64,000 bases of DNA from Antedon mediterranea (GCF_964355755.1 NC_092680.1:10953001-11017000); one strand, 5' to 3'; counted from the stretch's first letter, positions 1-11,261 are shown. Numbers and translations are program-made. Notes: generated from the letters alone by a model not told the origin.

Positions 1-218
1 TACACTTTGATGTTTTGTGTGAAAAAGTTTTGTCGAAATGCTCAAAATGGTCTAAAACGTTTTTAAAACGATATTAAGCTATTTTGTGCTCTTTGATGTT
101 TTTGTGTAACCAAGTTTCATCGAAATCAACAAAATGGTCTAATACGTCTCCAAATGCGATTTGAAGCTTTTCCAAGCACTTTTGTGTTTTTATGTTAACA
201 AGTTTTTTCGAAAATCAC

Positions 219-305
219 AAAATGGTCAAAAACGTCTTCAAATGCGATTTGAAGCTATTCTGTACACTTTGATGTTTTGTGTGAAAAAGTTTTGTCGAAA
301 TGCTC
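219..305 (+). repeat. Reference monomer type A (87 bp)
   Basis: Type A has the head cgtctccaaatgcgatttg (here cgtcttc), the middle gaagctattctgtacac and the tail gtgaaaaagttttgtcg, ending aaatgctc. It is one of the most frequent types and usually precedes type B. Its CpG sites (acgt, gcga, tcga) give three CpG in 87 bp. A subtype with gaagctcttctg precedes type H instead. The arms caaat/atttg around gcg form a small inverted repeat. Confidence 0.9.
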
Positions 306-392
306 AAAATGGTCTAAAACGTTTTTAAATACGATATTAAGCTATTTTGTGATCTTTGATGTTTTTGTGTGAAAAGTTTTATCGAAATGCTC
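306..392 (+). repeat. Reference monomer type B (87 bp)
   Basis: Type B has the head cgtttttaaatacgatatt, the middle aagctattttgtgatc and the tail gtgtgaaaagttttatcg. It follows type A. It is followed by type C in 513 bp hexamers or directly by short type E in 340 bp tetramers. CpG-loss versions are seen, such as tacaata at about 29,555, 50,972 and 56,209. Confidence 0.9.
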
Positions 393-479
393 AAAATGGT
401 CTAAAATGGTTTCTAATGCGATTTGAAGCTATTCTGTACACTTTGAAGTTTTTTGTGAAAAAGTTTTCTCGAAATGCTC
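393..479 (+). repeat. Reference monomer type C (87 bp)
   Basis: Type C has the head cggtttctaatgcgatttg and the diagnostic cactttgaagttt with the tail gttttctcg. It sits between B and D. Because it is 29 codons long with no stop in one frame, runs of type C and neighbours give short open frames in several places. Those are treated as artefacts of the repeat, not genes. Confidence 0.88.
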
Positions 480-565
480 AAAATGGTCTAAAACGTTTTT
501 ATATACCATATTAAGCTATTTTGTGCACTTTGATGTTTTTTGTGAAAAGTTTTATCGAAATTCTC
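480..565 (+). repeat. Reference monomer type D (86 bp)
   Basis: Type D has the head cgtttttatataccatatt, the middle aagctattttgtgcac and the tail gttttttgtgaaaag. The TATA-like string occurs in every type D monomer and is a satellite variant, not a promoter. A subtype reading aacctattttgggcac is seen near 8,838, 14,956, 32,053, 33,199, 39,155 and 58,709 and tags related blocks. Confidence 0.88.
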
Positions 566-643
566 AAAATGGTCTAAAACGGTTTCTATTGTGACTTTAA
601 GCACTTTGATGATTTTGTGTAACCAAGTTTCATCGAAATGTAC
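566..643 (+). repeat. Reference short monomer type E (78 bp)
   Basis: The core-to-core distance is 78 bp (566 to 644) instead of 87. The head is cggtttctattgtgatttt (gacttt in this copy). It then passes straight to aagcactttgatgattttg, so about 9 bp of the normal middle segment are missing. The tail is aaccaagtttcatcg, ending aaatgtac. It recurs many times with the same length, so the deletion was fixed before the HORs spread. Confidence 0.9.
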
Positions 644-3312
644 AAAATGGTCTAAAACGTCTCCAAATGCGATTTGAAGCTCTTCTGTACACTTTGATGT
701 TTTGTGTGAAAAAGTTTTTTTCGAAATTCTCAAAATGGTCTAAAACGTTTTTAAATATGATATTAAGCTGTTTTGTGCACTTTGATGATTTGTGTGAAAA
801 GTTTTAACGAAATGCTCAAAATGGTCAAAAACGGTTTCTAATGTGATTTTAAACACTTTGATGTTTTTGTGTAACCAAGTTTTTTCAAAAATCACAAAAT
901 GGTCTAAAACGTCTCCAAATGCGATTTGAAGCTTTTCTAAGCACTTTGGTGTTTTTATGTTAACAAGTTTTTTCGAAAATCACAAAATGGTCTAAAACGT
1001 CTCTAAATGCGATTTGAAGATATTCTGAGCACTTTGGTGTTTTTATGTTAAAAAGTTTTTTCGAAAATCACAAAATAGTCTAAACCGTCTCAAAATGCGA
1101 TTTGAAGCTATTCTGTACACTTTGATGTTTTGTGTGAAAAAGTTTTGTCGAAATGCTCAAAATGGTCTAAAACGTTTTTAAAACGATATTAAGCTATTTT
1201 GTGCTCTTTGATGTTTTTGTGTAACCAAGTTTCATCGAAAATCACAAAATGGTCTAAAACGTCTCCAAATGCGATTTGAAGCTTTTCTAAGCACTTTGGT
1301 GTTTTTATGTTAACAAGTTTTTTCGAAAATCACGAAATGGTCTAAAATGTCTCCAAATGCGATTTGAAGATATTCTGAGCACTTTGGTGTTTTTATGTTA
1401 AAACGTTTTTTCGAAAATCACAAAATGGTCTAAAACGTCTCCAAATGCGATTTGAAGCTCTTCTGTACACTTTGATGTTTTGTGTGAAAAAGTTTTGTCG
1501 AAATGCTCAAAATGGTCTAAAACGTTTTTAAATACGATATTAAGCTGTTTTGTGCAGTTTGATGATTTGTGTGAAAAGTTTTAACGAAATGCTCAAAATG
1601 GTCTAAAACGGTTTCTAATGTGATTTTAAGCACTTTGATGTTTTTGTGTAACCAAGTTTTTTCGAAAATCACAAAATGGTCTAAAACGTCTCCAAATGCG
1701 ATTTGAAGCTTTTCTAAGCACTTTGGTGTTTTTATGTTAACAAGTTTTTTCGAAAATCACAAAATGGTCTAAAACGTCTCCAAATGCGATTTGAAGCTAT
1801 TCTGCACACTTTGATGTTTTGTGTGAAAAAGTTTTGTCGAAATACTCAAAATGGTCTAAAACGTTTTTAAAACGATATTAAGCTATTTTGTGCTCTTTGA
1901 TGTTTTTGTGTAACCAAGTTTCATCGAAATCAACAAAATGGTCTAAAACGTCTCCAAATGCGATTTGAAGCTTTTCTAAGCACTTTTGTGATTTTATGTT
2001 AACAAGTTTTTTCGAAAATCACAAAATGGTCTAAAACGTCTCCAAATGCGATTTGAAGCTCTTCTGTACACTTTGATGTTTTGTGTGAAAAAGTTTTGTC
2101 GAAATTCTCAAAATGGTCTAAAACGTTTTTAAATACGATATTAAGCTGTTTTGTGCACTTTGATGATTTGTGTGAAAAGTTTTAACGAAATGCTCAAAAT
2201 GGTCTAAAACGGTTTCTAATGTGATTTTAAGCACTTTGATGTTTTTGTGTAACCAAGTTTTTTCGAAAATCACAAAATAGTCTAAAACGTCTCCAAATGC
2301 GATTTGAAGCTTTTTTAAGCACTTTGGTGTTTTTATGTTAACAAGTTTTTTCGAAAATCACAAAATGGTCTAAAACGTCTCCAAATGCGATTTGAGGATA
2401 TTCTGAGCACTTTGGTGTTTTTTTGTTAAAAAGTTTTTTCGAAAATCACAAAATGGTCTAAAACGTCTCCAAATGCGATTTGAAGCTATTCTGTACACTT
2501 TGATGTTTTGTGTGAAAAAGTTTTGTCGAAATGCTCAAAATGGTCTAAAACGTTTTTAAATACGATATTAAGCTATTTTGTGATCTTTGATGTTTTTGTG
2601 TGAAAAGTTTTATCGAAAGGCTTAAAATGGTCTAAACCGGTTTCTATTGTGATTTTAAGCACTTTGATGATTTTGTGTAACCAAGTTTCATCGAAATGTA
2701 CAAAATGGTCTAAAACGTCTCCAAATGCGATTTGAAGCTATTCTAAGTACTTTTGTGTTTTTATGTTAACAAGTTTTTTCGAAAATCACAAAATGGTCTA
2801 AAACGTCTTCAAATGCGATTTGAAGCTATTCTGTACACTTTGATGTTTTGTGTGAAAAAGTTTTGTCAAAATGCTCAAAATGGTCTAAAACGTTTTTAAA
2901 ACGATATTAAGCTATTTTGTGCTCTTTGATGATTTTGTGTAACCAAGTTTCATCGAAATGTACAAAATGGTCTAAAACGTCTCCAAATGCGATTTGAAGC
3001 TATTCTAAGTACTTTGGTGTTTTTATGTTAACAAGTTTTTTCGAAAATCACGAAATGGTCTAAAATGTCTCCAAATGCGATTTGAAGATATTCTGAGCAC
3101 TTTGATGTTTTTGTGTGAAAAGTTTTATCGAAATGCTCAAAATGGTCTAAAACGGTTTCTAATGCGATTTGAAGCTATTCTGTACACTTTGAAGTTTTTG
3201 GTGAAAAAGTTTTCTCGAAATGCTCAAAATGGTCTAAAACGTTTTTATATACCATATTAAGCTATTTTGTGCACTTTTATGTTTTGTGTGAAAAAGTTTT
3301 GTCGAAATGCTC

Positions 3313-3398
3313 AAAATGGTCTAAAACGTTTTTAAATACGATATTAAGCTGTTTTGTGCACTTTGATGATTTGTGTGAAAAGTTTTAACGAAATGCTC
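3313..3398 (+). repeat. Reference monomer type H (86 bp)
   Basis: Type H has a type B-like head and then aagctgttttgtgcac, tgatgatttgtgtg and gttttaacg. It nearly always follows an A subtype with gaagctcttctg and precedes short type I. A subtype reading gcagtttgatg tags blocks near 1,555, 8,076, 14,195, 18,090, 46,777 and 57,948. Confidence 0.88.
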
Positions 3399-3476
3399 AA
3401 AATGGTCTAAAACGGTTTCTAATGTGATTTTAAGCACTTTGATGTTTATGTGTAACCAAGTTTTTTCGAAAATCAC
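3399..3476 (+). repeat. Reference short monomer type I (78 bp)
   Basis: The core-to-core distance is 78 bp (3399 to 3477). The head is cggtttctaatgtgatttt, then aagcactttgatgttt, aaccaagttttttcg and aaaatcac. It shares the short middle segment with type E, so both descend from one 9 bp deletion or were homogenised. Its gtgatttt is gcgatttg with a CpG-to-TpG change plus a second substitution. Confidence 0.88.
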
Positions 3477-3564
3477 AAAATGGTCTAAAACGTCTCCAAA
3501 TGCGATTTGAAGCTTTTCTAAGCACTTTGGTGTTTTTATGTTAACAAGTTTTTTCGAAAATAAC
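3477..3564 (+). repeat. Reference monomer type J (88 bp)
   Basis: Type J has the head cgtctccaaatgcgatttg, then gaagcttttctaagcac, tttggtgtttttatgttaac and ttttttcgaaaat. It carries AAGCTT and GTTAAC sites and the 10 bp perfect palindrome ttttcgaaaa. It follows the short type I. Type K is the same but with ttttccaagcactttgctg. Confidence 0.88.
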
Positions 3565-3652
3565 AAAATGGTCTAAAACGTCTCCAAATGCGATTTGAGG
3601 ATATTCTGAGCACTTTGGTGTTTTTATGTTAAAAAGTTTTTTCGAAAATCAC
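3565..3652 (+). repeat. Reference monomer type G (88 bp)
   Basis: Type G is marked by gatattctgagcac followed by tttggtgtttttatgttaa and aaagttttttcg. It follows J and precedes A. In several copies its preceding core reads cacgaaatggtctaaaatg, a double variant that tags one lineage of blocks. Confidence 0.86.
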
Positions 3653-3739
3653 AAAATGGTCTAAAACGTCTCAAAATGCGATTTGAAGCTATTCTGTACA
3701 CTTTGATGTTTTGTGTGAAAAAGTTTTGTCGAAATGCTC

Positions 3740-3826
3740 AAAATGGTCTAAAACGTTTTTAAAACGATATTAAGCTATTTTGTGCTCTTTGATGTTTTTG
3801 TGTAACCAAGTTTCATCGAAATCAAC
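3740..3826 (+). repeat. Reference monomer type B' (87 bp)
   Basis: B' has a B-like head with one base pattern changed (tttttaaaacgatatt), then ttttgtgctctttgatg and aaccaagtttcatcg. It joins a B head to an E-like tail, so it looks like an old hybrid. It is followed by type J or K. Confidence 0.85.
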
Positions 3827-3914
3827 AAAATGGTCTAATACGTCTCCAAATGCGATTTGAAGCTTTTCCAAGCACTTTGCTGTTTTTATGTTAACAAGTT
3901 TTTTCGAAAATCAC
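3827..3914 (+). repeat. Reference monomer type K (88 bp)
   Basis: Type K's core is altered to tggtctaatacgtctcc and it carries gcttttccaagcactttgctg. It is preceded by the ending atcaac rather than atcac. The linked set of three variants occurs at many sites (for example near 131, 8,458, 14,578, 29,356, 34,966, 44,838 and 56,008) and marks one HOR position. Confidence 0.86.
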
Positions 3915-4339
3915 AAAATGGTCTAAAACGTCTTCAAATGCGATTTGAAGCTATTCTGTACACTTTGATGTTTTGTGTGAAAAAGTTTTGTCGAAATGCT
4001 CAAAATGGTCTAAAACGTTTTTAAATACGATATTAAGCTATTTTGTGATCTTTGATGTTTTTTTGTGAAAAGTTTTATCGAAATGCTCAAAATGGTCTAA
4101 AACGGTTTCTAATGCGATTTGAAGCTATTCGGTACACTTTGAAGTTTTTTGTGAAAAAGTTTTCTCGAAATGCTCAAAATGGTCTAAAAAGTTTTTATAT
4201 ACCATATTAAGCTATTTTGTGCACTTTGATGTTTTTTGTGAAAAGTTTTATCGAAATGCTCAAAATGGTCTAAAACGGTTTCTATTGTGATTTTAAGCAC
4301 TTTGATGATTTTGTGTAACCAAGTTTCATCGAAATGTAC

Positions 4340-4427
4340 AAAATGGTCTAAAACGTCTCCAAATGCGATTTGAAGCTATTCTAAGTACTTTTGTGTTTTT
4401 ATGTTAACAAGTTTTTTCGAAAATCAC
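4340..4427 (+). repeat. Reference monomer type F (88 bp)
   Basis: Type F is marked by gaagctattctaagtac followed by ttttgtgtttttatgttaac and ttttttcgaaaatcac. It follows short type E and precedes A with cgtcttc. It closes the 513 bp hexamer and the 340 bp tetramer. Confidence 0.87.
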
Positions 4428-5414
4428 AAAATGGTCTAAAACGTCTTCAAATGCGATTTGAAGCTATTCTGTACACTTTGATGTTTTGTGTGAAAAAGTT
4501 TTGTCGAAATGCTCAAAATGGTCTAAAACGTTTTTAAATACGATATTAAGCTATTTTGTGATCTTTGATGTTTTTGTGTGAAAAGTTTTATCGAAATGCT
4601 CAAAATGGTCTAAAACGGTTTCTAATGCGATTTGAAGCTATTCTGTACACTTTGAAGTTTTTTGTGAAAAAGTTTTCTCGAAATTCTCAAAATGGTCTAA
4701 AACGGTTTCTATTGTGACTTTAAGCACTTTGATGATTTTGTGTAACCAAGTTTCATCGAAATGTACAAAATGGTCTAAAACGTCTCCAAATGCGATTTGA
4801 AGCTCTTCTGTACACTTTGATGTTTTGTGTGAAAAAGTTTTGTCGAAATTCTCAAAATGGTCTAAAACGTTTTTAAATATGATATTAAGCTGTTTTGTGC
4901 ACTTTGATGATTTGTGTGAAAAGTTTTAACGAAATGCTCAAAATGGTCAAAAACGGTTTCTAATGTGATTTTAAACACTTTGATGTTTTTGTGTAACCAA
5001 GTTTTTTAAAAAATCACAAAATGGTCTAAAACGTCTCCAAATGCGATTTGAAGCTTTTCTAAGCACTTTGGTGTTTTTATGTTAACAAGTTTTTTCGAAA
5101 ATCACAAAATGGTTTAAAACGTCTACAAATGCGATTTGAAGATATTCTGAGCACTTTGGTGTTTTTATGTTAAAATGTTTTTTCGAAAATCACAAAATAG
5201 TCTAAACCGTCTCAAAATGCGATTTGAAGCTATTCTGTACACTTTGATGTTTTGTGTGAAAAAGTTTTTTCGAAATGCTCAAAATGGTCTAAAACGTTTT
5301 TAAAACGATATTAAGCTATTTTGTGCTCTTTGATGTTTTTGTGTAACCAAGTTTCATCGAAAATCACAAAATGGTCTAAAACGTCTCCAAATGCGATTTG
5401 AAGCTTTTCTAAGC

Positions 5415-7860
5415 ACTTTGGTGTTTTTATGTTAACAAGTTTTTTCGAAAATCACGAAATGGTCTAAAATGTCTCCAAATGCGATTTGAAGATATTCTGA
5501 GCACTTTGATGTTTTTGTGTGAAAAGTTTTATCGAAATGCTCAAAATGGTCTAAAACGGTTTCTAATGCGATTTGAAGCTATTCTGTACACTTTGAAGTT
5601 TTTGGTGAAAAAGTTTTCTCGAAATGCTCAAAATGGTCTAAAACGTTTTTATATACCATATTAAGCTATTTTGTGCACTTTTATGTTTTGTGTGAAAAAG
5701 TTTTGTCGAAATGCTCAAAATGGTCTAAAACGTTTTTAAATACGATATTAAGCTGTTTTGTGCACTTTGATGATTTGTGTGAAAAGTTTTAACGAAATGC
5801 TCAAAATGGTCTAAAACGGTTTCTAATGTGATTTTAAGCACTTTGATGTTTATGTGTAACCAAGTTTTTTCGAAAATCACAAAATGGTCTAAAACGTCTC
5901 CAAATGCGATTTGAAGCTTTTCTAAGCACTTTGGTGTTTTTATGTTAACAAGTTTTTTCGAAAATAACAAAATGGTCTAAAACGTCTCCAAATGCGATTT
6001 GAGGATATTCTGAGCACTTTGGTGTTTTTATGTTAAAAAGTTTTTTCGAAAATCACAAAATGGTCTAAAACGTCTCAAAATGCGATTTGAAGCTATTCTG
6101 TACACTTTGATGTTTTGTGTGAAAAAGTTTTGTCGAAATGCTCAAAATGGTCTAAAACGTTTTTAAAACGATATTAAGCTATTTTGTGCTCTTTGATGTT
6201 TTTGTGTAACCAAGTTTCATCGAAATCAACAAAATGGTCTAATACGTCTCCAAATGCGATTTGAAGCTTTTCCAAGCACTTTGCTGTTTTTATGTTAACA
6301 AGTTTTTTCGAAAATCACAAAATGGTCTAAAACGTCTTCAAATGCGATTTGAAGCTATTCTGTACACTTTGATGTTTTGTGTGAAAAAGTTTTGTCGAAA
6401 TGCTCAAAATGGTCTAAAACGTTTTTAAATACGATATTAAGCTATTTTGTGATCTTTGATGTTTTTTTGTGAAAAGTTTTATCGAAATGCTCAAAATGGT
6501 CTAAAACGGTTTCTAATGCGATTTGAAGCTATTCGGTACACTTTGAAGTTTTTTGTGAAAAAGTTTTCTCGAAATGCTCAAAATGGTCTAAAAAGTTTTT
6601 ATATACCATATTAAGCTATTTTGTGCACTTTGATGTTTTTTGTGAAAAGTTTTATCGAAATGCTCAAAATGGTCTAAAACGGTTTCTATTGTGATTTTAA
6701 GCACTTTGATGATTTTGTGTAACCAAGTTTCATCGAAATGTACAAAATGGTCTAAAACGTCTCCAAATGCGATTTGAAGCTATTCTAAGTACTTTTGTGT
6801 TTTTATGTTAACAAGTTTTTTCGAAAATCACAAAATGGTCTAAAACGTCTTCAAATGCGATTTGAAGCTATTCTGTACACTTTGATGTTTTGTGTGAAAA
6901 AGTTTTGTCGAAATGCTCAAAATGGTCTAAAACGTTTTTAAATACGATATTAAGCTATTTTGTGATCTTTGATGTTTTTGTGTGAAAAGTTTTATCGAAA
7001 TGCTCAAAATGGTCTAAAACGGTTTCTAATGCGATTTGAAGCTATTCTGTACACTTTGAAGTTTTTTGTGAAAAAGTTTTCTCGAAATTCTCAAAATGGT
7101 CTAAAACGGTTTCTATTGTGACTTTAAGCACATGATTTTGTGTAACCAAGTTTCATCGAAATGTACAAAATGGTCTAAAACGTCTCCAAATGCGAATTGA
7201 AGCTCTTCTGTACACTTTGATGTTTTGTGTGAAAAAGTTTTGTCGAAATTCTCAAAATGGTCTAAAACGTTTTTAAATATGATATTAAGCTGTTTTGTGC
7301 ACTTTGATGATTTGTGTGAAAAGTTTTAACGAAATGCTCAAAATGGTCAAAAACGGTTTCTAATGTGATTTTAAACACTTTGATGTTTTTGTGTAACCAA
7401 GTTTTTTAAAAAATCACAAAATGGTCTAAAACGTCTCCAAATGCGATTTGAAGCTTTTCTAAGCACTTTGGTGTTTTTATGTTAACAAGTTTTTTCGAAA
7501 ATCACAAAATGGTTTAAAACGTCTCCAAATGCGATTTGAAGATATTCTGAGCACTTTGGTGTTTTTATGTTAAAATGTTTTTTCGAAAATCACAAAATAG
7601 TCTAAACCGTCTCAAAATGCGATTTGAAGCTATTCTGTACACTTTGATGTTTTGTGTGAAAAAGTTTTTTCGAAATGCTCAAAATGGTCTAAAACGTTTT
7701 TAAAACGATATTAAGCTATTTTGTGCTCTTTGATGTTTTTGTGTAACCAAGTTTCATCGAAAATCACAAAATGGTCTAAAACGTCTCCAAATGCGATTTG
7801 AAGCTTTTCTAAGCACTTTGGTGTTTTTATGTTAACAAGTTTTTCGAAAATCACGAAATG
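5415..7860 (+). repeat. 28-monomer HOR unit, copy 2 (tandem)
   Basis: This is a near-identical tandem copy of the preceding 2,404 bp unit. Offset 2,404 holds to about 7,130. There a 4 bp deletion (agcacatgatttt instead of agcactttgatgatttt) changes the offset to 2,400, which then holds to about 7,880. The match ends where this copy has type G (gagcactttggtg) and the start of copy 2 had the G/B hybrid (gagcactttgatg). Confidence 0.88.
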
Positions 7861-9010
7861 GTCTAAAATGTCTCCAAATGCGATTTGAAAATATTCTGAG
7901 CACTTTGGTGTTTTTATGTTAAAACGTTTTTTCGAAAATCACAAAATGGTCTAAAACGTCTCCAAATGCGATTTGAAGCTCTTCTGTACACTTTGATGTT
8001 TTGTGTGAAAAAGTTTTGTCGAAATGCTCAAAATGGTCTAAAACGTTTTTAAATACGATATTAAGCTGTTTTGTGCAGTTTGATGATTTTTGTGAAAAGT
8101 TTTAACGAAATGCTCAAAATGGTCTAAAACGGTTTCTAATGTGATTTTAAGCACTTTAATGTTTTTGTGTAACCAAGTTTTTTCGAAAATCACAAAATGG
8201 TCTAAAACGTCTCCAAATGCGATTTGAAGCTTTTCTAAGCACTTTGGTGTTTTTATGTTAACAAGTTTTTTCGAAAAACACAAAATGGTCTAAAACGTCT
8301 CCAAATGCGATTTGAAGCTATTCTGCACACTTTGATGTTTTGTGTGAAAAAGTTTTGTCGAAATACTCAAAATGGTCTAAAACGTTTTTAAAACGATATT
8401 AAGCTATTTTGTGCTCTTTGATGTTTTTGTGTAACCAAGTTTCATCGAAATCAACAAAATGGTCTAATACGTCTCCAAATGCGATTTGAAGCTTTTCCAA
8501 GCACTTTGCTTTTTTTATGTTAACAAGTTTTTTCGAAAATCACAAAATGGTCTAAAACGTCTTCAAATGCGATTTGAAGCTATTCTGTACACTTTGATGT
8601 TTTGTGTGAAAAAGTTTTGTCGAAATGCTCAAAATGGTCTAAAACGTTTTTAAATACGATATTAAGCTATTTTGTGATCTTTGATGTTTTTGTGTGAAAA
8701 GTTTTATCGAAATGCTCAAAATGGTCTAAAACGGTTTCAAATGCGATTTGAAGCTATTCTGTACACTTTGAAGTTTTTTGTGAAAAAGTTTTCTCGAAAT
8801 GCTCAAAATGGTCTAAAACGTTTTTATATACCATATTAACCTATTTTGGGCACTTTGATGTTTTTTGTGAAAAGTTTTATCGAAATGCTCAAAATGGTCT
8901 AAAACGGTTTCTATTGTGATTTTAAGCACTTTGATGATTTTGTGTAACCAAGTTTCATCGAAATGTACAAAATGGTCTAAAACGTCTCCAAATGCGATTT
9001 GAAGCTATTC
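7861..9010 (+). repeat. HOR block with gcagttt and acctattttggg tags
   Basis: This stretch contains A, H, I, J, A, B', K, A, B, C, D, E monomers. It repeats at 13,980-15,130 with offset 6,119. Tags shared with that copy include gaaaaacacaaaatgg near 8,274 and 14,393, ctgcacac near 8,325 and 14,444, and aacctattttgggcac near 8,838 and 14,956. Only satellite is present. Confidence 0.82.
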
Positions 9011-11261
9011 TAAGTACTTTTGTGTTTTTATGTTAACAAGTTTTTTCGAAAATCACAAAATGGTCTAAAACGTCTTCAAATGCGATTTGAAGTTATTCTG
9101 TACACTTTGATGTTTTGTGTGAAAAAGTTTTGTCGAAAAGCTCAAAATGGTCTAAAACGTTTTTAAATACGATATTAAGCTATTTTGTGATCTTTGATGT
9201 TTTTGTGTGAAAAGTTTTATCGAAATGCTCAAAATGGTCTGAAACGGTTTCTAATGCGATTTGAAGCTATTCTGTACACTTTGAAGTTTTTTGTGAAAAA
9301 GTTTTCTCGAAATGCTCAAAATGGTCTAAAACGTTTTTATATACCATATTAAGCTAATTTGTGCACTTTGATGTTTTTTGTGAAAAGTTTTATCGAAATG
9401 CTCAAAATGGTCTAAAACGGTTTCTATTGTGATTTTAAGCACTTTGATGATTTTGTGTAACCAAGTTTCATCGAAATGTACAAAATGGTCTAAAACGTCT
9501 CCAAATGCGATTTGAAGCTTTTCTAAGCACTTTGGTGTTTTTATGTTAACAAGTTTTTTTGAAAATCACAAAATGGTCTAAAACGTCTCCAAATGCGATT
9601 TGAAGATATTCTGAGCACTTTGGTGTTTTTATGTTAAAAAGTTTTTTCGAAAATCACAAAATAGTCTAAAACGTCTCAAAATGCGATTTGAAGCTATTCT
9701 GTACACTTTGATGTTTTGTGTGAAAAAGTTTTGTCGAAATGCTCAAAATGGTCTAAAACGTTTTTAAAACGATATTAAGCTATTTTGTGCTCTTTGATGT
9801 TTTTGTGTAACCAAGTTTCATCGAAAATCACAAAATGGTCTAAAACGTCTCAAAATGCGATTTGAAGCTTTTCTAAGCACTTTGGTGTTTTTATGTTAAG
9901 AAGTTTTTTCGAAAATCACGAAATGGTCTAAAATGTCTCCAAATGCGATTTGAAGATATTCTGAGCACTTTGGTGTTTTTATGTTAAAAAGTTTTTTCGA
10001 AAATCACAAAATGGTCTAAAACGTCTCCAAATGCGATTTGAAGCTCTTCTGTACACTTTGATGTTTTGTGTGAAAAAGTTTTGTCGAAATGCTCAAAATG
10101 GTCTAAAACGTTTTTAAATACGATATTAAGCTATTTTGTGCTCTTTGATGTTTTTGTGTAACCAAGTTTCATCGAAAATCACAAAATGGTCTAAAACGTC
10201 TTCAAATGCGATTTGAAGCTATTCTGTACACTTTGATGTTTTGTGTGAAAAAGTTTTGTCAAAATGCTCAAAATGGTCTAAAACGTTTTTAAAACGATAT
10301 TAAGCTATTTTGTGCTCTTTGATGTTTTTGTGTAACCAAGTTTCATCGAAAATCACAAAATTGTCTAAAACGTCTCCAGATGCGATTTGAAGCTTTTCTA
10401 AGCACTTTGGTGTTTTTATGTTAACAAGTTTTTTTAGAAAATCACAAAATGGTCTAAAACGTTTCCAAATGCGATTTGAAGCTCTTCTGTACACTTTGAT
10501 GTTTTGTGTGAAAAAGTTTTGTCGAAATTCTCAAAATGGTCTAAAACGTTTTTAAATACGATATTAAGCTGTTTTGGGCACTTTGATGATTTGTGTGAAA
10601 AGTTTTAACGAAATGCTCAAAATGGTCAAAAACGGTTTCTAATGTGATTTTAAGCACTTTGATGTTTTTGTGTAACCAAGTTTTTTCGAAAATCACAAAA
10701 TGGTCTAAAACGTCTCCAAATGCGATTTGAAGCTTTTCTAAGCACTTTGGTGTTTTTATGTTAACAAGTTTTTTCGAAAATCACAAAATGGTCTAAAACG
10801 TCTCCAAATGCGATTTGAAGATATTCTGAGCACTTTGGTGTTTTTATGTTAAAAAGTTTTTTCGAAAATCACAAAATAGTCTAAAACGTCTCCAAATGCG
10901 ATTTGAAGCTATTCTGTACACTTTGATGTTTTGTGTGAAAAAGTTTTGTCGAAATGCTCAAAATGGTCTAAAACGTTTTTAAAACGATATTAAGCTATTT
11001 TGTGCTCTTTGATGTTTTTGTGTAACCAAGTTTCATCGAAAATCACAAAATGGTCTAAAACGTCTCCAAATGCGATTTGAAGCTTTTCTAAGCACTTTGG
11101 TGTTTTTATGTTAACAAGTTTTTTCGAAAATCACGAAATTGTCTAAAATGTCTCCAAATGCGATTTTAAGATATTCTGAGCACTTTGGTGTTTTTATGTT
11201 AAAACGTTTTTTCGAAAATCACAAAATGGTCTAAAACGTCTCCAAATGCGATTTGAAGCTC
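9011..11261 (+). repeat. Block N, copy 1
   Basis: Returns at 15,741-18,032 with a constant offset of 6,732. Shared private variants are gaagttattctg (9,091 and 15,823), gaaaagctc, aatttgtgcac, atgttaagaag, the aaaattgtc core and gattttaagatattc (11,162 and 17,894). This copy has tttttttagaaaat near 10,431 where the other copies have tttttttcgaaaat. Confidence 0.84.

Larger units (their letters stand above)
1..3010 (+). repeat. Mixed HOR region at left edge
   Basis: This stretch holds only satellite. Positions 1 to about 640 resemble the 28-mer from about 3,697 on (core 44 matches core 3,740). From about 644 the match shifts to about 4,767, which means five monomers present in the later copy are absent here. 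About 1,250-2,040 matches about 7,770-8,560, sharing gcagtttgatg and ctgcacacttt. The region is therefore a mosaic of pieces found intact further right. Confidence 0.8.
3011..5414 (+). repeat. 28-monomer HOR unit, copy 1 (2,404 bp)
   Basis: I counted 28 core intervals from 3,052 to 5,456, totalling 2,404 bp: 24 of 86-88 bp and four of 78 bp. The following unit repeats the same order and the same private variants, for example tttggtgaaaaag near 3,197 and 5,601. Compared with 11,262-15,190 it lacks one C/D monomer at about 4,680, where a type C head is joined to a type D tail (ctcgaaattctc). Confidence 0.88.

Noticed and set aside
480-520. TATA-like tatatacc as promoter
   Set aside because: Present in every type D monomer across the window, with no gene downstream. 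It is a satellite variant.
488-733. Minus-strand open frames of 64-81 codons (for example also 3,321-3,566, 14,157-14,402 and 36,889-37,083)
   Set aside because: The same C-D-E-A or A-H-I-J monomer runs read backwards. They recur at the block offsets and carry no domain, signal peptide or codon structure beyond the repeat.
3035-3060. CENP-B box in ttcgaaaatcacgaaatgg
   Set aside because: It shares ttcg and a later cg with the known box pattern but lacks the required A and the GG after CG. It exists only in the cacgaaatgg variant.
3011-7860. Near-identical tandem units as pure assembly error
   Set aside because: Copy 2 has its own 4 bp deletion at about 7,131 plus a few single-base changes, which argues for two real copies, though read support would be needed to be certain.
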